Source of the DNA: Promethearchaeota archaeon | GTDB lineage: Archaea > Asgardarchaeota > Lokiarchaeia > Sigynarchaeales > MK-D1 | Assembly (NCBI GenBank): GCA_016839865.1 | Contig: JAEOTN010000090.1 | Location: 1-10,015 of the forward strand | Direction: 5' to 3' | DNA length: 10,015 nucleotides | Shown here: one piece after another, positions 1 through 6,162 of the stretch | Layout of the letters: the number at the start of each line of letters is the position of its first letter | Numbering within the stretch: position 1 is the first letter of the stretch | Program-made: the position numbers and the translations under genes | The notes under the pieces: generated by a model | Databases searched by the model: none | Seen by the model: only the letters and a program-made list of their open reading frames with translations | Told to the model about the DNA's origin: nothing

Positions 1-378
1 GCCCTTTAAAATATAAATTAGCCGTGAAATCCCTTTTTTCTTTGCGAAATCGATACTTGCTTCTATAAGAATGCGAGGAAGGTCAGTCTGGTAATATTCG
101 GGTAAAACTGCTTCTATTAACGTCCAGCTTTTTGCCATCCCTGAATAATTCGATATCCCTGAAAATCCCACAATTTTTCCTCCAAGATTTTCATAACATA
201 AAACTTCACGAGATAACAATGCGTCTTTTCCGAACCAGATATCAAATCTCGTCTCCTTTAGTTCAACATGAAAGTCAGGATCTACATGTTTATTCCGTGC
301 ATTTGCGATCTCAATTAAAATAGAACGATTTAAACTATCATCCCATGGTATTACTTTAATTCCACTTATATCGTTCAT
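1..378 (-). CDS. GNAT-like N-acetyltransferase, N-terminal part (runs off left edge)
   Basis: The reading frame is open for 126 codons from an ATG at 378 to the window edge, so the C-terminal part is missing. Residues 68-75 (KIVGFSGI) and 91-120 (VLPEYY, then a helix ending AKKKGISRL) match the beta4, beta5 and alpha3 portion of GNAT acetyltransferases, which move an acetyl group from acetyl-CoA to an amine. The acetyl-CoA pyrophosphate loop, normally Q/R-x-x-G-x-G/A, reads QTDLPR at 97-102 and lacks its glycines. In tandem GNAT proteins one copy is often degenerate like this, so a second, active domain may lie beyond the edge. The start is supported by GGAG at 387-390, 8 nt upstream. The gene is divergent from the one at 474. 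The GNAT assignment is fairly sure; substrate and activity are unknown. Confidence 0.6.
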   Translation of the reverse strand, partial: MNDISGIKVIPWDDSLNRSILIEIANARNKHVDPDFHVELKETRFDIWFGKDALLSREVLCYENLGGKIVGFSGISNYSGMAKSWTLIEAVLPEYYQTDLPRILIEASIDFAKKKGISRLIYILKG

Positions 379-386
379 ACAACCAT

Positions 387-390
387 CTCC
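387..390 (-). promoter_or_regulatory. Shine-Dalgarno site of the GNAT-like gene
   Basis: GGAG on the minus strand lies 8 nt before the ATG at 378. It supports that start over the two out-of-frame ATGs just upstream. Confidence 0.5.
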
Positions 391-407
391 ATTCCTTTAG
401 ATCATGG

Positions 408-418
408 ATATAAAAATA
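408..418 (+). promoter_or_regulatory. TATA-like box in the divergent 379-473 intergenic region
   Basis: ATATAAAAATA resembles an archaeal TATA box. With the usual 26-27 bp spacing, transcription would start near 440 and leave about 35 nt of leader before the ATG at 474. The assignment rests on composition and spacing only, in an AT-rich gap. Confidence 0.4.
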
Positions 419-473
419 CGTATGGTTGATTCTTTTGAAGAAGAGTTTCTTTAATCCCTGTAGAAATGATTAA

Positions 474-1343
474 ATGCAGAAGAAAGGAAAAAAAGTAAGG
501 ATGAAAAGAAAGAAACTACGAAAGTATGTCTCTAAACGAAACTTACTATTTATCGGCGTGTACATACTGTTAATGGGCGGATATCTCGTTTTTGCGTTAA
601 AATTTTCCGTTCTCCTGTTAAGAAATGACCAAGAAGCTCCTATCACCTTCAGTGGAAGAGTAGGCATCAGCTCAGACGGCAATATTTATGATGAGGACGA
701 TATCGCTGCCGCTCCCTTTTCAATTGCGATTCTTAAAGCCGCCGGGGCAACTTTTGTTCATCATGATTATAATAACAACATCAATTGTAGCAACTGGAAA
801 GCGAATGAGATGATTACTAGTGTCGAAGGGGCAGCTACACGATTTTTCGGAAATACAAGTATGATCTTCAACGACTTGGTGGAATTAAATGCTGCTGTGG
901 ACAATATGGCATATCAGATCAATATATCCACAGCCACTGATCGCTTCTACCTCTGCGCAGGAGGACCTATGGAGACTGTGTGGCGTGGTATCATGGCTTC
1001 AGATTCCTCTAAACGGCAGTACTGCACTGTAATCTCTCACTCCACATGGAATGAACAACATACCTCTTGTGGATGTACACATACCTGGACTGATGTAAAA
1101 AATACTGGGGTCGTCACTGTCGATATTCGAGACCAGAATAATGGCTTAAACACCATATTCGGTTGGAGATGGATGAAAAGAGATCCCAATCCAAACATCA
1201 ACTGGCTCTATACTCGGATGCAATTCAAGTTTGGGGATGTCTCTGATTGCGGAATGGCGTATTACATCGTGACGGGTTTAGGGGATGAATATGGTAATCC
1301 TTCCAAATTACAGGCGTTGTTTGGACAGCTCAATTCTGCGTAA
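474..1343 (+). CDS. Membrane-anchored extracytoplasmic protein, nucleoside-hydrolase-like
   Basis: This 289-residue protein begins with a very basic segment (residues 3-22), followed by one hydrophobic helix at about 24-49. The remaining roughly 240 residues are soluble, so it should be a signal-anchored protein facing outside. Residues 69-76 (GNIYDEDD) form an acidic cluster like the DxDxxxDD calcium-binding motif of inosine-uridine nucleoside hydrolases. Further blocks, including HHDYNN (96-101), AGGPME (162-167), VISHSTWNE (186-194), DQNNGLN (220-226) and DVSDCGMAYYIVTG (255-268), resemble an uncharacterised family I recall from secreted proteins of polysaccharide-degrading marine bacteria. 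The assignment is from memory of these motifs, not from a search. There is an unusual SCGC at 198-201. No Shine-Dalgarno precedes the ATG at 474; M10 (501) is an alternative that would keep the anchor. Substrate is unknown. Confidence 0.5.
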   Translation: MQKKGKKVRMKRKKLRKYVSKRNLLFIGVYILLMGGYLVFALKFSVLLLRNDQEAPITFSGRVGISSDGNIYDEDDIAAAPFSIAILKAAGATFVHHDYNNNINCSNWKANEMITSVEGAATRFFGNTSMIFNDLVELNAAVDNMAYQINISTATDRFYLCAGGPMETVWRGIMASDSSKRQYCTVISHSTWNEQHTSCGCTHTWTDVKNTGVVTVDIRDQNNGLNTIFGWRWMKRDPNPNINWLYTRMQFKFGDVSDCGMAYYIVTGLGDEYGNPSKLQALFGQLNSA

Positions 1344-1359
1344 TCCATTATAATACTAC

Positions 1360-1368
1360 TTTTTCTTT
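1360..1368 (+). terminator. T-tract after the nucleoside-hydrolase-like gene
   Basis: TTTTTCTTT starts 16 bp after the stop codon with no hairpin in front of it, which fits archaeal T-tract termination. Confidence 0.4.
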
Positions 1369-1448
1369 AACGGAGAGAAACCTAATTTCCAAAACCTAAA
1401 AATCAAACATACTCCCAAAATCTTTTTATTTGCACAAGAGATAGGATA

Positions 1449-1481
1449 GGTGCACCTTTCAAGTGAAAGTTTGGAAAGGTG
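1449..1481 (+). repeat. Nested inverted repeats in the leader of the SnoaL-like gene
   Basis: Three overlapping dyads are visible. GGTGCACC at 1449-1456 is a perfect 8-bp palindrome. CACCTTTC at 1453-1460 is complementary to GAAAGGTG at 1474-1481, with a 13-nt loop. CTTTC at 1456-1460 is also complementary to GAAAG at 1465-1469, with a 4-nt loop. The two hairpins share an arm and cannot form together. The block ends 25 bp before the ATG at 1507. It could be an operator or an RNA element; which one is not determined. Confidence 0.45.
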
Positions 1482-1496
1482 AATTGAACTAGGTGT

Positions 1497-1500
1497 GGAG
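1497..1500 (+). promoter_or_regulatory. Shine-Dalgarno site of the SnoaL-like gene
   Basis: GGAG lies 6 nt before the ATG at 1507, good spacing that fixes this start. Confidence 0.6.
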
Positions 1501-1506
1501 AAATAA

Positions 1507-1926
1507 ATGAAAAAATCGGAAGAAATCAAAAATCTCATTCTGGAAACTATAGAAAAAAGCAACAAAGGAACTCCTGATGAACCTGGAAAAAACTTGTCTA
1601 AGAATGAGAATGTGATGGTAATAGGGAGTGATCCCGCTGAATGGGTTATTGGATATGACCCTATTGTTAAATCTCAAGAAGCGGAGCAAAAAGGAATGCC
1701 TAAAGCGACGTATGAAATATCTAATTTGCACACATTTGAAGAAGGCACAGTTGGGTGGTATGTTTGTAAGTCAGTTGCCAAATATGAAAATGGAAACGAA
1801 TTAGCGATGCGGGTTAATGGTATTCTGCATAAAGAAGGCGGGGAATGGAAATCTGTTCTCCAAAATTATACGATAGAGGTTCCGAATGAAAAAATGGGAC
1901 TAATATTGGAGAAATGGAAATCTTAA
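1507..1926 (+). CDS. SnoaL/NTF2-like (DUF4440-type) small protein
   Basis: The 139-residue product has the pattern of the SnoaL-like branch of the NTF2 fold. An N-terminal helix (1-20) is followed by NVMVIGSDPAEWVIGYDPI at 35-53, which in this family reads as 'x-VxGTDPxEWxxGxxxI'. Then come the strands EEGTVGWYV (78-86), ELAMRVNGILHKEGGEWK (98-115) and a closing strand to IEVPNEK (123-129). Length matches the family. These cytoplasmic cone-shaped domains usually form dimers with a ligand pocket; many members have no known activity, and no catalytic residue can be named here. No signal peptide or membrane segment is present. The gene is led by a good Shine-Dalgarno and preceded by nested inverted repeats. 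Its stop overlaps that of the convergent permease gene by 4 bp. Confidence 0.75.
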   Translation: MKKSEEIKNLILETIEKSNKGTPDEPGKNLSKNENVMVIGSDPAEWVIGYDPIVKSQEAEQKGMPKATYEISNLHTFEEGTVGWYVCKSVAKYENGNELAMRVNGILHKEGGEWKSVLQNYTIEVPNEKMGLILEKWKS

Positions 1927-3029
1927 GTGTGAAATGGATTCCCAATTTTACATCTCTTTTTTGCTTTGGTGGGGAGGAAAATCGCAGACTCTAATGGAGT
2001 ACACAAGTTCAATTTGGCTAAATTAAGGATGTAAGATCTGCTGCGAAAAACAACATTACCTAATTTCATCATCAATTCCAATACGAATAAGCAGTAAATA
2101 ATAGCAATTATCAATGGAAAGTCACGGAATTGGAGAGCATCAATCAACAGCATTCCGATCCCTTTAAGATTGAATAATACGTCAGTTAGAATCGCACCAC
2201 ACAAAATTTGGGAGAATAAAGGTGGAAAAAGCAAGGGATTCATTCTTTTAGGTATTTGATTTGCCATAAAACCTTTCGTTAAATAACTGAGTTTTACTTT
2301 TTGGTCAGTAAAAGTGACTTCATGTTTATTTCTGTACAATCCACAATACAATCCATATAAAGTTAAAGTAGTCACCGGTAGGATCATATAACGTAGAAAA
2401 CCTGGCAATAAGGTGCGATCACAAGCAATTAGGAAATCAATTAATATAATACCTGTAATCCGTTCGGGGAGATCTCTTTGCTCAGTTATGCGAATAGTTG
2501 GTATATAACCTAATTTAATGCCGAAGAATTGAAAAACAATCCCAGTGACAAAAACAACTGAAAATATAATTAATATAGGTTTTAGATATTTCCACTTCTG
2601 CACCACTCTCTTTAATCTGGGGAGAAGAAATAAGGTTAGGATATATGAGTATATCAATATTTCAAGAGTGATGGGAAACTTACCTCTAATTAAATCCATC
2701 ACTAATACTTGTCGGGCAACTCTGAATGACCTTCCCCAATCCCCAGATATATACTCCCAACAAAATCTGAGGAACTCCCAATTCTCGTATCGATACAAAG
2801 CCATAATCTTAGCCCAATATTCAGGAGAACCATAAATAAGACCAGGATAAATAGGAGGAGATGTCCTAACATAGAGAATTTGGTAAAAAATGAATAATAT
2901 CACGAGCCCAATTAAAAAATTTATTGCCGTTTTCCAGATTTGGTTTACTATCAACCTGAATCGTGTATGCTCGATGATTCTCATTCTGGATTTCCGAAAG
3001 TCGTAATCTATTTCCATAAGTGGAAACAT
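1923..3029 (-). CDS. ABC transporter permease, DppB/OppB type, solitary
   Basis: The 368-residue membrane protein resembles the first permease of dipeptide/oligopeptide/nickel importers. Family signposts are SGDWGRSF (95-102, usually GDLGxS), the KFPITLEI segment (117-124), the LLPGFLRYMILPVTTL stretch (207-222, usually 'RHLxLPAxTL') and the C-terminal GAILTDVLFNLKGIGMLLIDAL (278-299) with FRDFP after it. About six helices are expected: 33-52, 122-137, 150-170, 213-230, 268-288 and 305-325. The cytoplasmic EAA loop that docks on the ATPase (about 233-266) is poorly conserved, keeping little more than KG at 252-253. Both a roughly 30-residue N-terminal and a roughly 40-residue basic C-terminal extension are unusual. 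No ATPase, second permease or binding protein is nearby. It follows the gene at 3055 by 25 bp, so co-transcription is possible. Confidence 0.75.
   Translation of the reverse strand: MFPLMEIDYDFRKSRMRIIEHTRFRLIVNQIWKTAINFLIGLVILFIFYQILYVRTSPPIYPGLIYGSPEYWAKIMALYRYENWEFLRFCWEYISGDWGRSFRVARQVLVMDLIRGKFPITLEILIYSYILTLFLLPRLKRVVQKWKYLKPILIIFSVVFVTGIVFQFFGIKLGYIPTIRITEQRDLPERITGIILIDFLIACDRTLLPGFLRYMILPVTTLTLYGLYCGLYRNKHEVTFTDQKVKLSYLTKGFMANQIPKRMNPLLFPPLFSQILCGAILTDVLFNLKGIGMLLIDALQFRDFPLIIAIIYCLFVLELMMKLGNVVFRSRSYILNLAKLNLCTPLESAIFLPTKAKKRCKIGNPFHT
1957..1962 (+). terminator. T-tract behind the SnoaL-like gene, inside the permease coding region
   Basis: CTCTTTTTT lies 30-36 bp past the SnoaL-like stop codon. 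On the other strand it encodes lysine-rich residues near the permease C-terminus. A termination role is inferred. Confidence 0.3.
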
Positions 3030-3051
3030 AGTATTATTATTGTTAATCTAA

Positions 3052-3058
3052 CATTTAA
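3052..3058 (-). promoter_or_regulatory. Possible TATA box for the ABC permease
   Basis: CTTAAATG on the minus strand is centred about 26 bp before the ATG at 3029, and no Shine-Dalgarno is visible there, so a leaderless transcript is possible. The site overlaps the stop of the upstream gene, so read-through from that gene is an equal alternative. Confidence 0.25.
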
Positions 3059-3741
3059 GCACTTCTATGGGCACTCGTCACATGCATTTTCAAAATAAAT
3101 TTAATATTTTTACCGGCTTTAAAAAACCCCACAATTCGCAAAATCCCACCTATTCCCACAAGGATCATGTCTATCATATAATGCATCAAGAAATAGATGT
3201 CTACTATATCTATTATCAACCCACACAACATAAGGAATGCTCCCACAATAATCGCTATTGCGCCTTTCTTTATTTTTATCCCTATCGGAGTTTTAATCGT
3301 ACTCCCGAATTTTACCAGCATAATCATAGCAAGAATCTCAAGAATTATGGAAATTATCAACATACTATCGTAGAGATATGGAAAATAGTAGAGATCCCAG
3401 ACGATAAAATACACTGTCCATTGGAAAACTAAACGAAAAGAGGTGAATGAGCAATATATTAGAAGAAACAAGTGAAATTTAGAGAATGGTGGAAAATTTA
3501 CATCCTCTCGATTATGATAACTTTTAATCATTAATGCAATGAGGATGATGACCAACGTCAGATCGTGCAATAACTGAATTATTTCGATATATGGATCTAA
3601 TTCGTTGAAGTTCGTGATATCTACAAACCAAGAAATCGTAAAAATACCTATAATTGCTGCAATTTCTATTCCACCTATAGCTCTTAACTGGTTCCCAAAT
3701 TTCCAAAAGTTATAATTCGGTTGATCCGTTTCTATATTCAC
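3055..3741 (-). CDS. Hypothetical six-helix membrane protein
   Basis: I do not recognise a named family. The 228-residue product has about six hydrophobic segments, at 21-40, 52-73, 88-113, 122-144, 158-180 and 186-207, and basic tails. The start codon is GTG, fixed by GAGGG at 3748-3752 with 6 nt spacing; the ATG just upstream is followed directly by a stop. The last helix ends in ILVGIGGILRIVGFFKAGKN (193-212), which resembles a stretch in the divergent membrane protein at 4027 (residues 126-145). The gene has a clear TATA-like box of its own and is followed after 25 bp by the ABC permease, which may belong to the same transcript. Function unknown. Confidence 0.7.
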   Translation of the reverse strand: MNIETDQPNYNFWKFGNQLRAIGGIEIAAIIGIFTISWFVDITNFNELDPYIEIIQLLHDLTLVIILIALMIKSYHNREDVNFPPFSKFHLFLLIYCSFTSFRLVFQWTVYFIVWDLYYFPYLYDSMLIISIILEILAMIMLVKFGSTIKTPIGIKIKKGAIAIIVGAFLMLCGLIIDIVDIYFLMHYMIDMILVGIGGILRIVGFFKAGKNIKFILKMHVTSAHRSA

Positions 3742-3747
3742 TTACAT

Positions 3748-3752
3748 CCCTC
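3748..3752 (-). promoter_or_regulatory. Shine-Dalgarno site deciding a GTG start
   Basis: GAGGG on the minus strand sits 6 nt before the GTG at 3741. The only nearby ATG reads ATG-TAA, so the GTG is the start. Confidence 0.6.
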
Positions 3753-3780
3753 AGTCTTATACTATTACTGATTCGGTGGA

Positions 3781-3790
3781 TTTTTATAAC
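3781..3790 (-). promoter_or_regulatory. TATA box of the six-helix membrane protein gene
   Basis: GTTATAAAAA on the minus strand predicts a transcription start near 3759 and a leader of about 18 nt that contains the Shine-Dalgarno site. The match and the spacing are both good. Confidence 0.5.
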
Positions 3791-3966
3791 TTCTGATTCT
3801 TATTCACTAATTTCTTTTCAGCAATGTTCCACTATTCTGGTATTTCCCCTTTTATCTTCCTCAATTTCTTTATTAATTCTATGTCTGTCGCAATTGGTAT
3901 ATTTCTCATCTTTTGAGAATCCTAGTATTTTTTTCTTATGAACCGTTTACTCCTTCATAGACAAAT

Positions 3967-3983
3967 GAAGATAGCCTATCTTC
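3967..3983. promoter_or_regulatory. 17-bp dyad, possible operator upstream of the gene at 4027
   Basis: GAAGATAGCCTATCTTC has perfect 8-bp arms around one central base. It lies 43 bp before the GTG at 4027, in the 285-bp divergent gap 3742-4026. That gap otherwise holds the promoter of the minus-strand gene and T-rich sequence with no other gene that I can see. Confidence 0.4.
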
Positions 3984-4026
3984 CATCAAGGTTTGTCACT
4001 ATTACCAAAATTATCGAAGCGAACTG

Positions 4027-4581
4027 GTGAGTATAATAGTATCTTATGCAGAAGTAATAAAAAAGACAGAAAGTCATACTTTTATGCATGTTATGATTGA
4101 GTTCTATCTTGCATTTTTTGGATTAATTTTGTATTTTAACATCGACGGAACTGGTGGAATCATTGCAGCAAGTTGTGTTGGTGGTGTGATGTTAATCTAT
4201 TTTTTTGCTGCAGTTCGTCCCCTTTCCAACTATAATATCTGGATAGAAAGAGTAATCAACAAATTTAACATGAGATCTTTGGAATTTATGTCAGGAGACC
4301 CTGAGGATCGAAAAAAAGGAATAATCATCTTGGCTATTAGTGCGAGTGATTTAATTTTGTATTTTGTGTTTCAATTAACTGGATTCATTGTTCTAGCGAA
4401 TATTTTTGTGATTGTGGGGAAGATTTTTCGAGTAATTGGATTTCGCAAACTTTCTAGAGGATTATCTAATGAAATACAAGCACACGCTTGGTTGTTATAT
4501 GTGATTATCGCTCTTATTCCCACTTATCCCCTGCAGATAAGTCTTTTTGTACTGAATATTTTTAGCGTTGTTTTTGTATAG
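4027..4581 (+). CDS. Hypothetical multi-helix membrane protein
   Basis: No named family is recognised. The product (184 residues from the GTG) has hydrophobic segments at about 22-40, 43-63, 98-115, 117-135 and 154-182. Between the second and third lies a charged loop (about 69-97) that includes GDPEDRKKG. Residues 126-145 (IFVIVGKIFRVIGFRKLSRG) resemble the end of the six-helix protein encoded divergently at 3055. The start is uncertain. The GTG at 4027 has no Shine-Dalgarno. The in-frame ATG at 4084 (residue 20) has a TAATAAAAA box about 25 bp upstream, as expected for a leaderless gene, and would remove only a short hydrophilic tail. A 17-bp dyad lies upstream. Convergent with the surface propeller gene. 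Function unknown. Confidence 0.65.
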   Translation: MSIIVSYAEVIKKTESHTFMHVMIEFYLAFFGLILYFNIDGTGGIIAASCVGGVMLIYFFAAVRPLSNYNIWIERVINKFNMRSLEFMSGDPEDRKKGIIILAISASDLILYFVFQLTGFIVLANIFVIVGKIFRVIGFRKLSRGLSNEIQAHAWLLYVIIALIPTYPLQISLFVLNIFSVVFV

Positions 4582-4635
4582 TCGCAGTATCTTTTCCGGG
4601 TAACATGCATTGTCTATCCTCGGGGCAGATATTTC

Positions 4636-6015
4636 CTAATTTGATTCACTTTTTCTTCGTTTTTTGATCCGGTATAATACAAGTATTGTCGTACCAATAG
4701 CAGCAACGGCGACGATGGCGATGATCAATATATAAATCCAATTATCTGGTGTATCTCCCGGGGGGATTAGTTGCACGTGGAAATTCACGATCCATATGTC
4801 TTGATCGTTTGTACCCCAATTATGAGTGTAACCAACCCATGTATAATCTCCATTTCCAAGATCCACAAATGAATTTACTCCATCTCCCGTAGCGCTCCCG
4901 TACATGCATCCCCAAACATAGTTCCCTTGTGGATCCACCAATATTAACGCACCATCCCCTTGTCCTGCACCTTCCTCTGAAGATCCTCCTGCTATAAGAA
5001 ATGATCGATTAGGCGTTTCCACTGCAAATTTTGCACCTCCAAGCTCTGTATTATTAAAAGTCCGATTCCAGAGGACCTCTCCAAATGCATCCGTTCTTAT
5101 CATCCATGCACCTCCATCTGCATAGCTCATGGAATTCGCGGTAATTAAGAATCCTCCACTAGAACATTCAATCAATGCTTGTGGTCTGTCGAGGTATATT
5201 CCTCCATATGTTTTATTCCATAACATATTGCCAAATGCATCCGTTCGAATCAAATACACGTCCGATTCTCCTGCACCATAACTAATGGTATAACCGGCAA
5301 TGCAAAATCCTCCTCCAGCGCATTCCACTATTGAATGGCTTTGAAAACAACGGTCTACTTCAATTCCTCCATAGGTTTTGTTCCATAGATGTACTCCTGC
5401 CGGATTGGTTCGGATTAACCAGACGTCTGAGCTTTGATTGATGGTTACGCCACACAATGCAAAGCCTCCGGAATCACATTCTACAAACGATCTTCCCAGG
5501 TCTTCACCACTTACTTTCCCATGCGTTACATTCCAAAGGTGGTTTCCAGAATCATCTGTTCTCACCAACCAAAGTTCCCTACCTCCAGGTCCAAAACTTT
5601 TGGTATCTCCAAAGACCGCGAGACCTCCACCACTGCATTCAGTTACTTGATATGCAAAATCTTCATCAGTTCCACCATAAGTGTGGTTCCAATCTTGAGT
5701 TCCGTTATTGAATACCTTCATCAGAATTGCATCAAAATCACCCGCCCCTGATGTGTTTGTCCATCCTGCGATCAAGTAACCTCCACTAGAACATCTAACC
5801 ATGGACCGTCCAATATCTTCTCCGTTGGTCCCGCCAAATGTTTGATTCCAATATACACTTAAATTAGACTGAATCCCCGTATCGGATACAGAGGGATTTA
5901 TCATATTTGATTCTTCATTCGGATTCTTTTGGATTACAAATGTTTCATTTACAAAAGCAGTTGAAAATATTGTCAATAAAATGACCCATAATTTCATTTT
6001 TTTTTGATAAGACAC
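4636..6015 (-). CDS. Surface-anchored WNxTYGG-repeat protein, probable seven-bladed beta-propeller
   Basis: The 459-residue protein has a short hydrophobic N-terminal signal (about 8-22), seven repeats, a Pro-Gly linker (418-424), one transmembrane helix (427-449) and a basic KKRRK stop-transfer, giving a type I membrane topology with the repeats outside. Units begin at W56, W109, W161, W211, W266, W316 and W368, spaced 50-55 residues, each reading roughly WNxT(Y/F)GG, then a (S/E)C-x-GG-(F/Y) turn, then (D)xxLIRTDxxGxxLWN. Seven such units suit a closed propeller. The first six starts each carry an N-x-T sequon (N57, N110, N162, N212, N267, N317), and cysteines recur at 75, 127, 180, 232 and 284. 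The start is GTG, set by AGGGG at 6022-6026; the ATG at residue 7 is an alternative. A binding or adhesion role is inferred. Confidence 0.75.
   Translation of the reverse strand: MSYQKKMKLWVILLTIFSTAFVNETFVIQKNPNEESNMINPSVSDTGIQSNLSVYWNQTFGGTNGEDIGRSMVRCSSGGYLIAGWTNTSGAGDFDAILMKVFNNGTQDWNHTYGGTDEDFAYQVTECSGGGLAVFGDTKSFGPGGRELWLVRTDDSGNHLWNVTHGKVSGEDLGRSFVECDSGGFALCGVTINQSSDVWLIRTNPAGVHLWNKTYGGIEVDRCFQSHSIVECAGGGFCIAGYTISYGAGESDVYLIRTDAFGNMLWNKTYGGIYLDRPQALIECSSGGFLITANSMSYADGGAWMIRTDAFGEVLWNRTFNNTELGGAKFAVETPNRSFLIAGGSSEEGAGQGDGALILVDPQGNYVWGCMYGSATGDGVNSFVDLGNGDYTWVGYTHNWGTNDQDIWIVNFHVQLIPPGDTPDNWIYILIIAIVAVAAIGTTILVLYRIKKRRKSESN
4650..4665 (+). terminator. T-tracts behind the gene at 4027, inside the propeller gene tail
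   Basis: TTTTT at 4650-4654 and TTTTTT at 4660-4665 lie about 70-85 bp past the plus-strand stop. On the minus strand they encode the basic KKRRKSES tail of the propeller protein. A termination role is inferred. Confidence 0.3.
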
Positions 6016-6021
6016 CTTTAT

Positions 6022-6026
6022 CCCCT
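6022..6026 (-). promoter_or_regulatory. Shine-Dalgarno site deciding the GTG start of the propeller gene
   Basis: AGGGG on the minus strand stands 6 nt before the GTG at 6015, better spacing than any site before the ATG at 5997. Confidence 0.55.
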
Positions 6027-6068
6027 TTAGAACGAATTATTTTAACTAAAAATCTAATCTTGCTTATT

Positions 6069-6077
6069 GTATATTAA
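6069..6077 (-). promoter_or_regulatory. Possible TATA box of the propeller gene
   Basis: TTAATATAC on the minus strand would start transcription near 6047, about 32 nt before the GTG, leaving the Shine-Dalgarno in the leader. A second AT-rich candidate lies at 6034-6046 but would put the start at the codon itself. Confidence 0.3.
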
Positions 6078-6145
6078 TTTACTTGAATCCCACAACAATT
6101 CCGACGAAAGAAACCGTTTAATCCGTAATAATTGATTTTTTTGAT

Positions 6146-6157
6146 ACCAAAGAAAAA
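6146..6157 (-). terminator. T-tract after the CPBP protease gene
   Basis: Reading the minus strand, CTATTTTTCTTT begins within about 10 nt of the stop codon, consistent with T-tract termination. Confidence 0.35.
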
Positions 6158-6162
6158 TAGAA

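Noticed and set aside
132..323. Plus-strand open frame of 63 codons
   Set aside because: It lies wholly inside the minus-strand GNAT-like gene, which has family motifs and a Shine-Dalgarno; the plus-strand peptide has no recognisable features.
5081..5246. Exact 16-bp repeats 150 bp apart
   Set aside because: Rejected as a CRISPR or mobile-element signal: the copies fall in frame at equivalent positions of two propeller repeats, so protein repeat duplication explains them.
5434..5751. Three overlapping plus-strand open frames of 70-105 codons
   Set aside because: They are antisense shadows of the repetitive propeller gene, whose biased codon use keeps other frames open.
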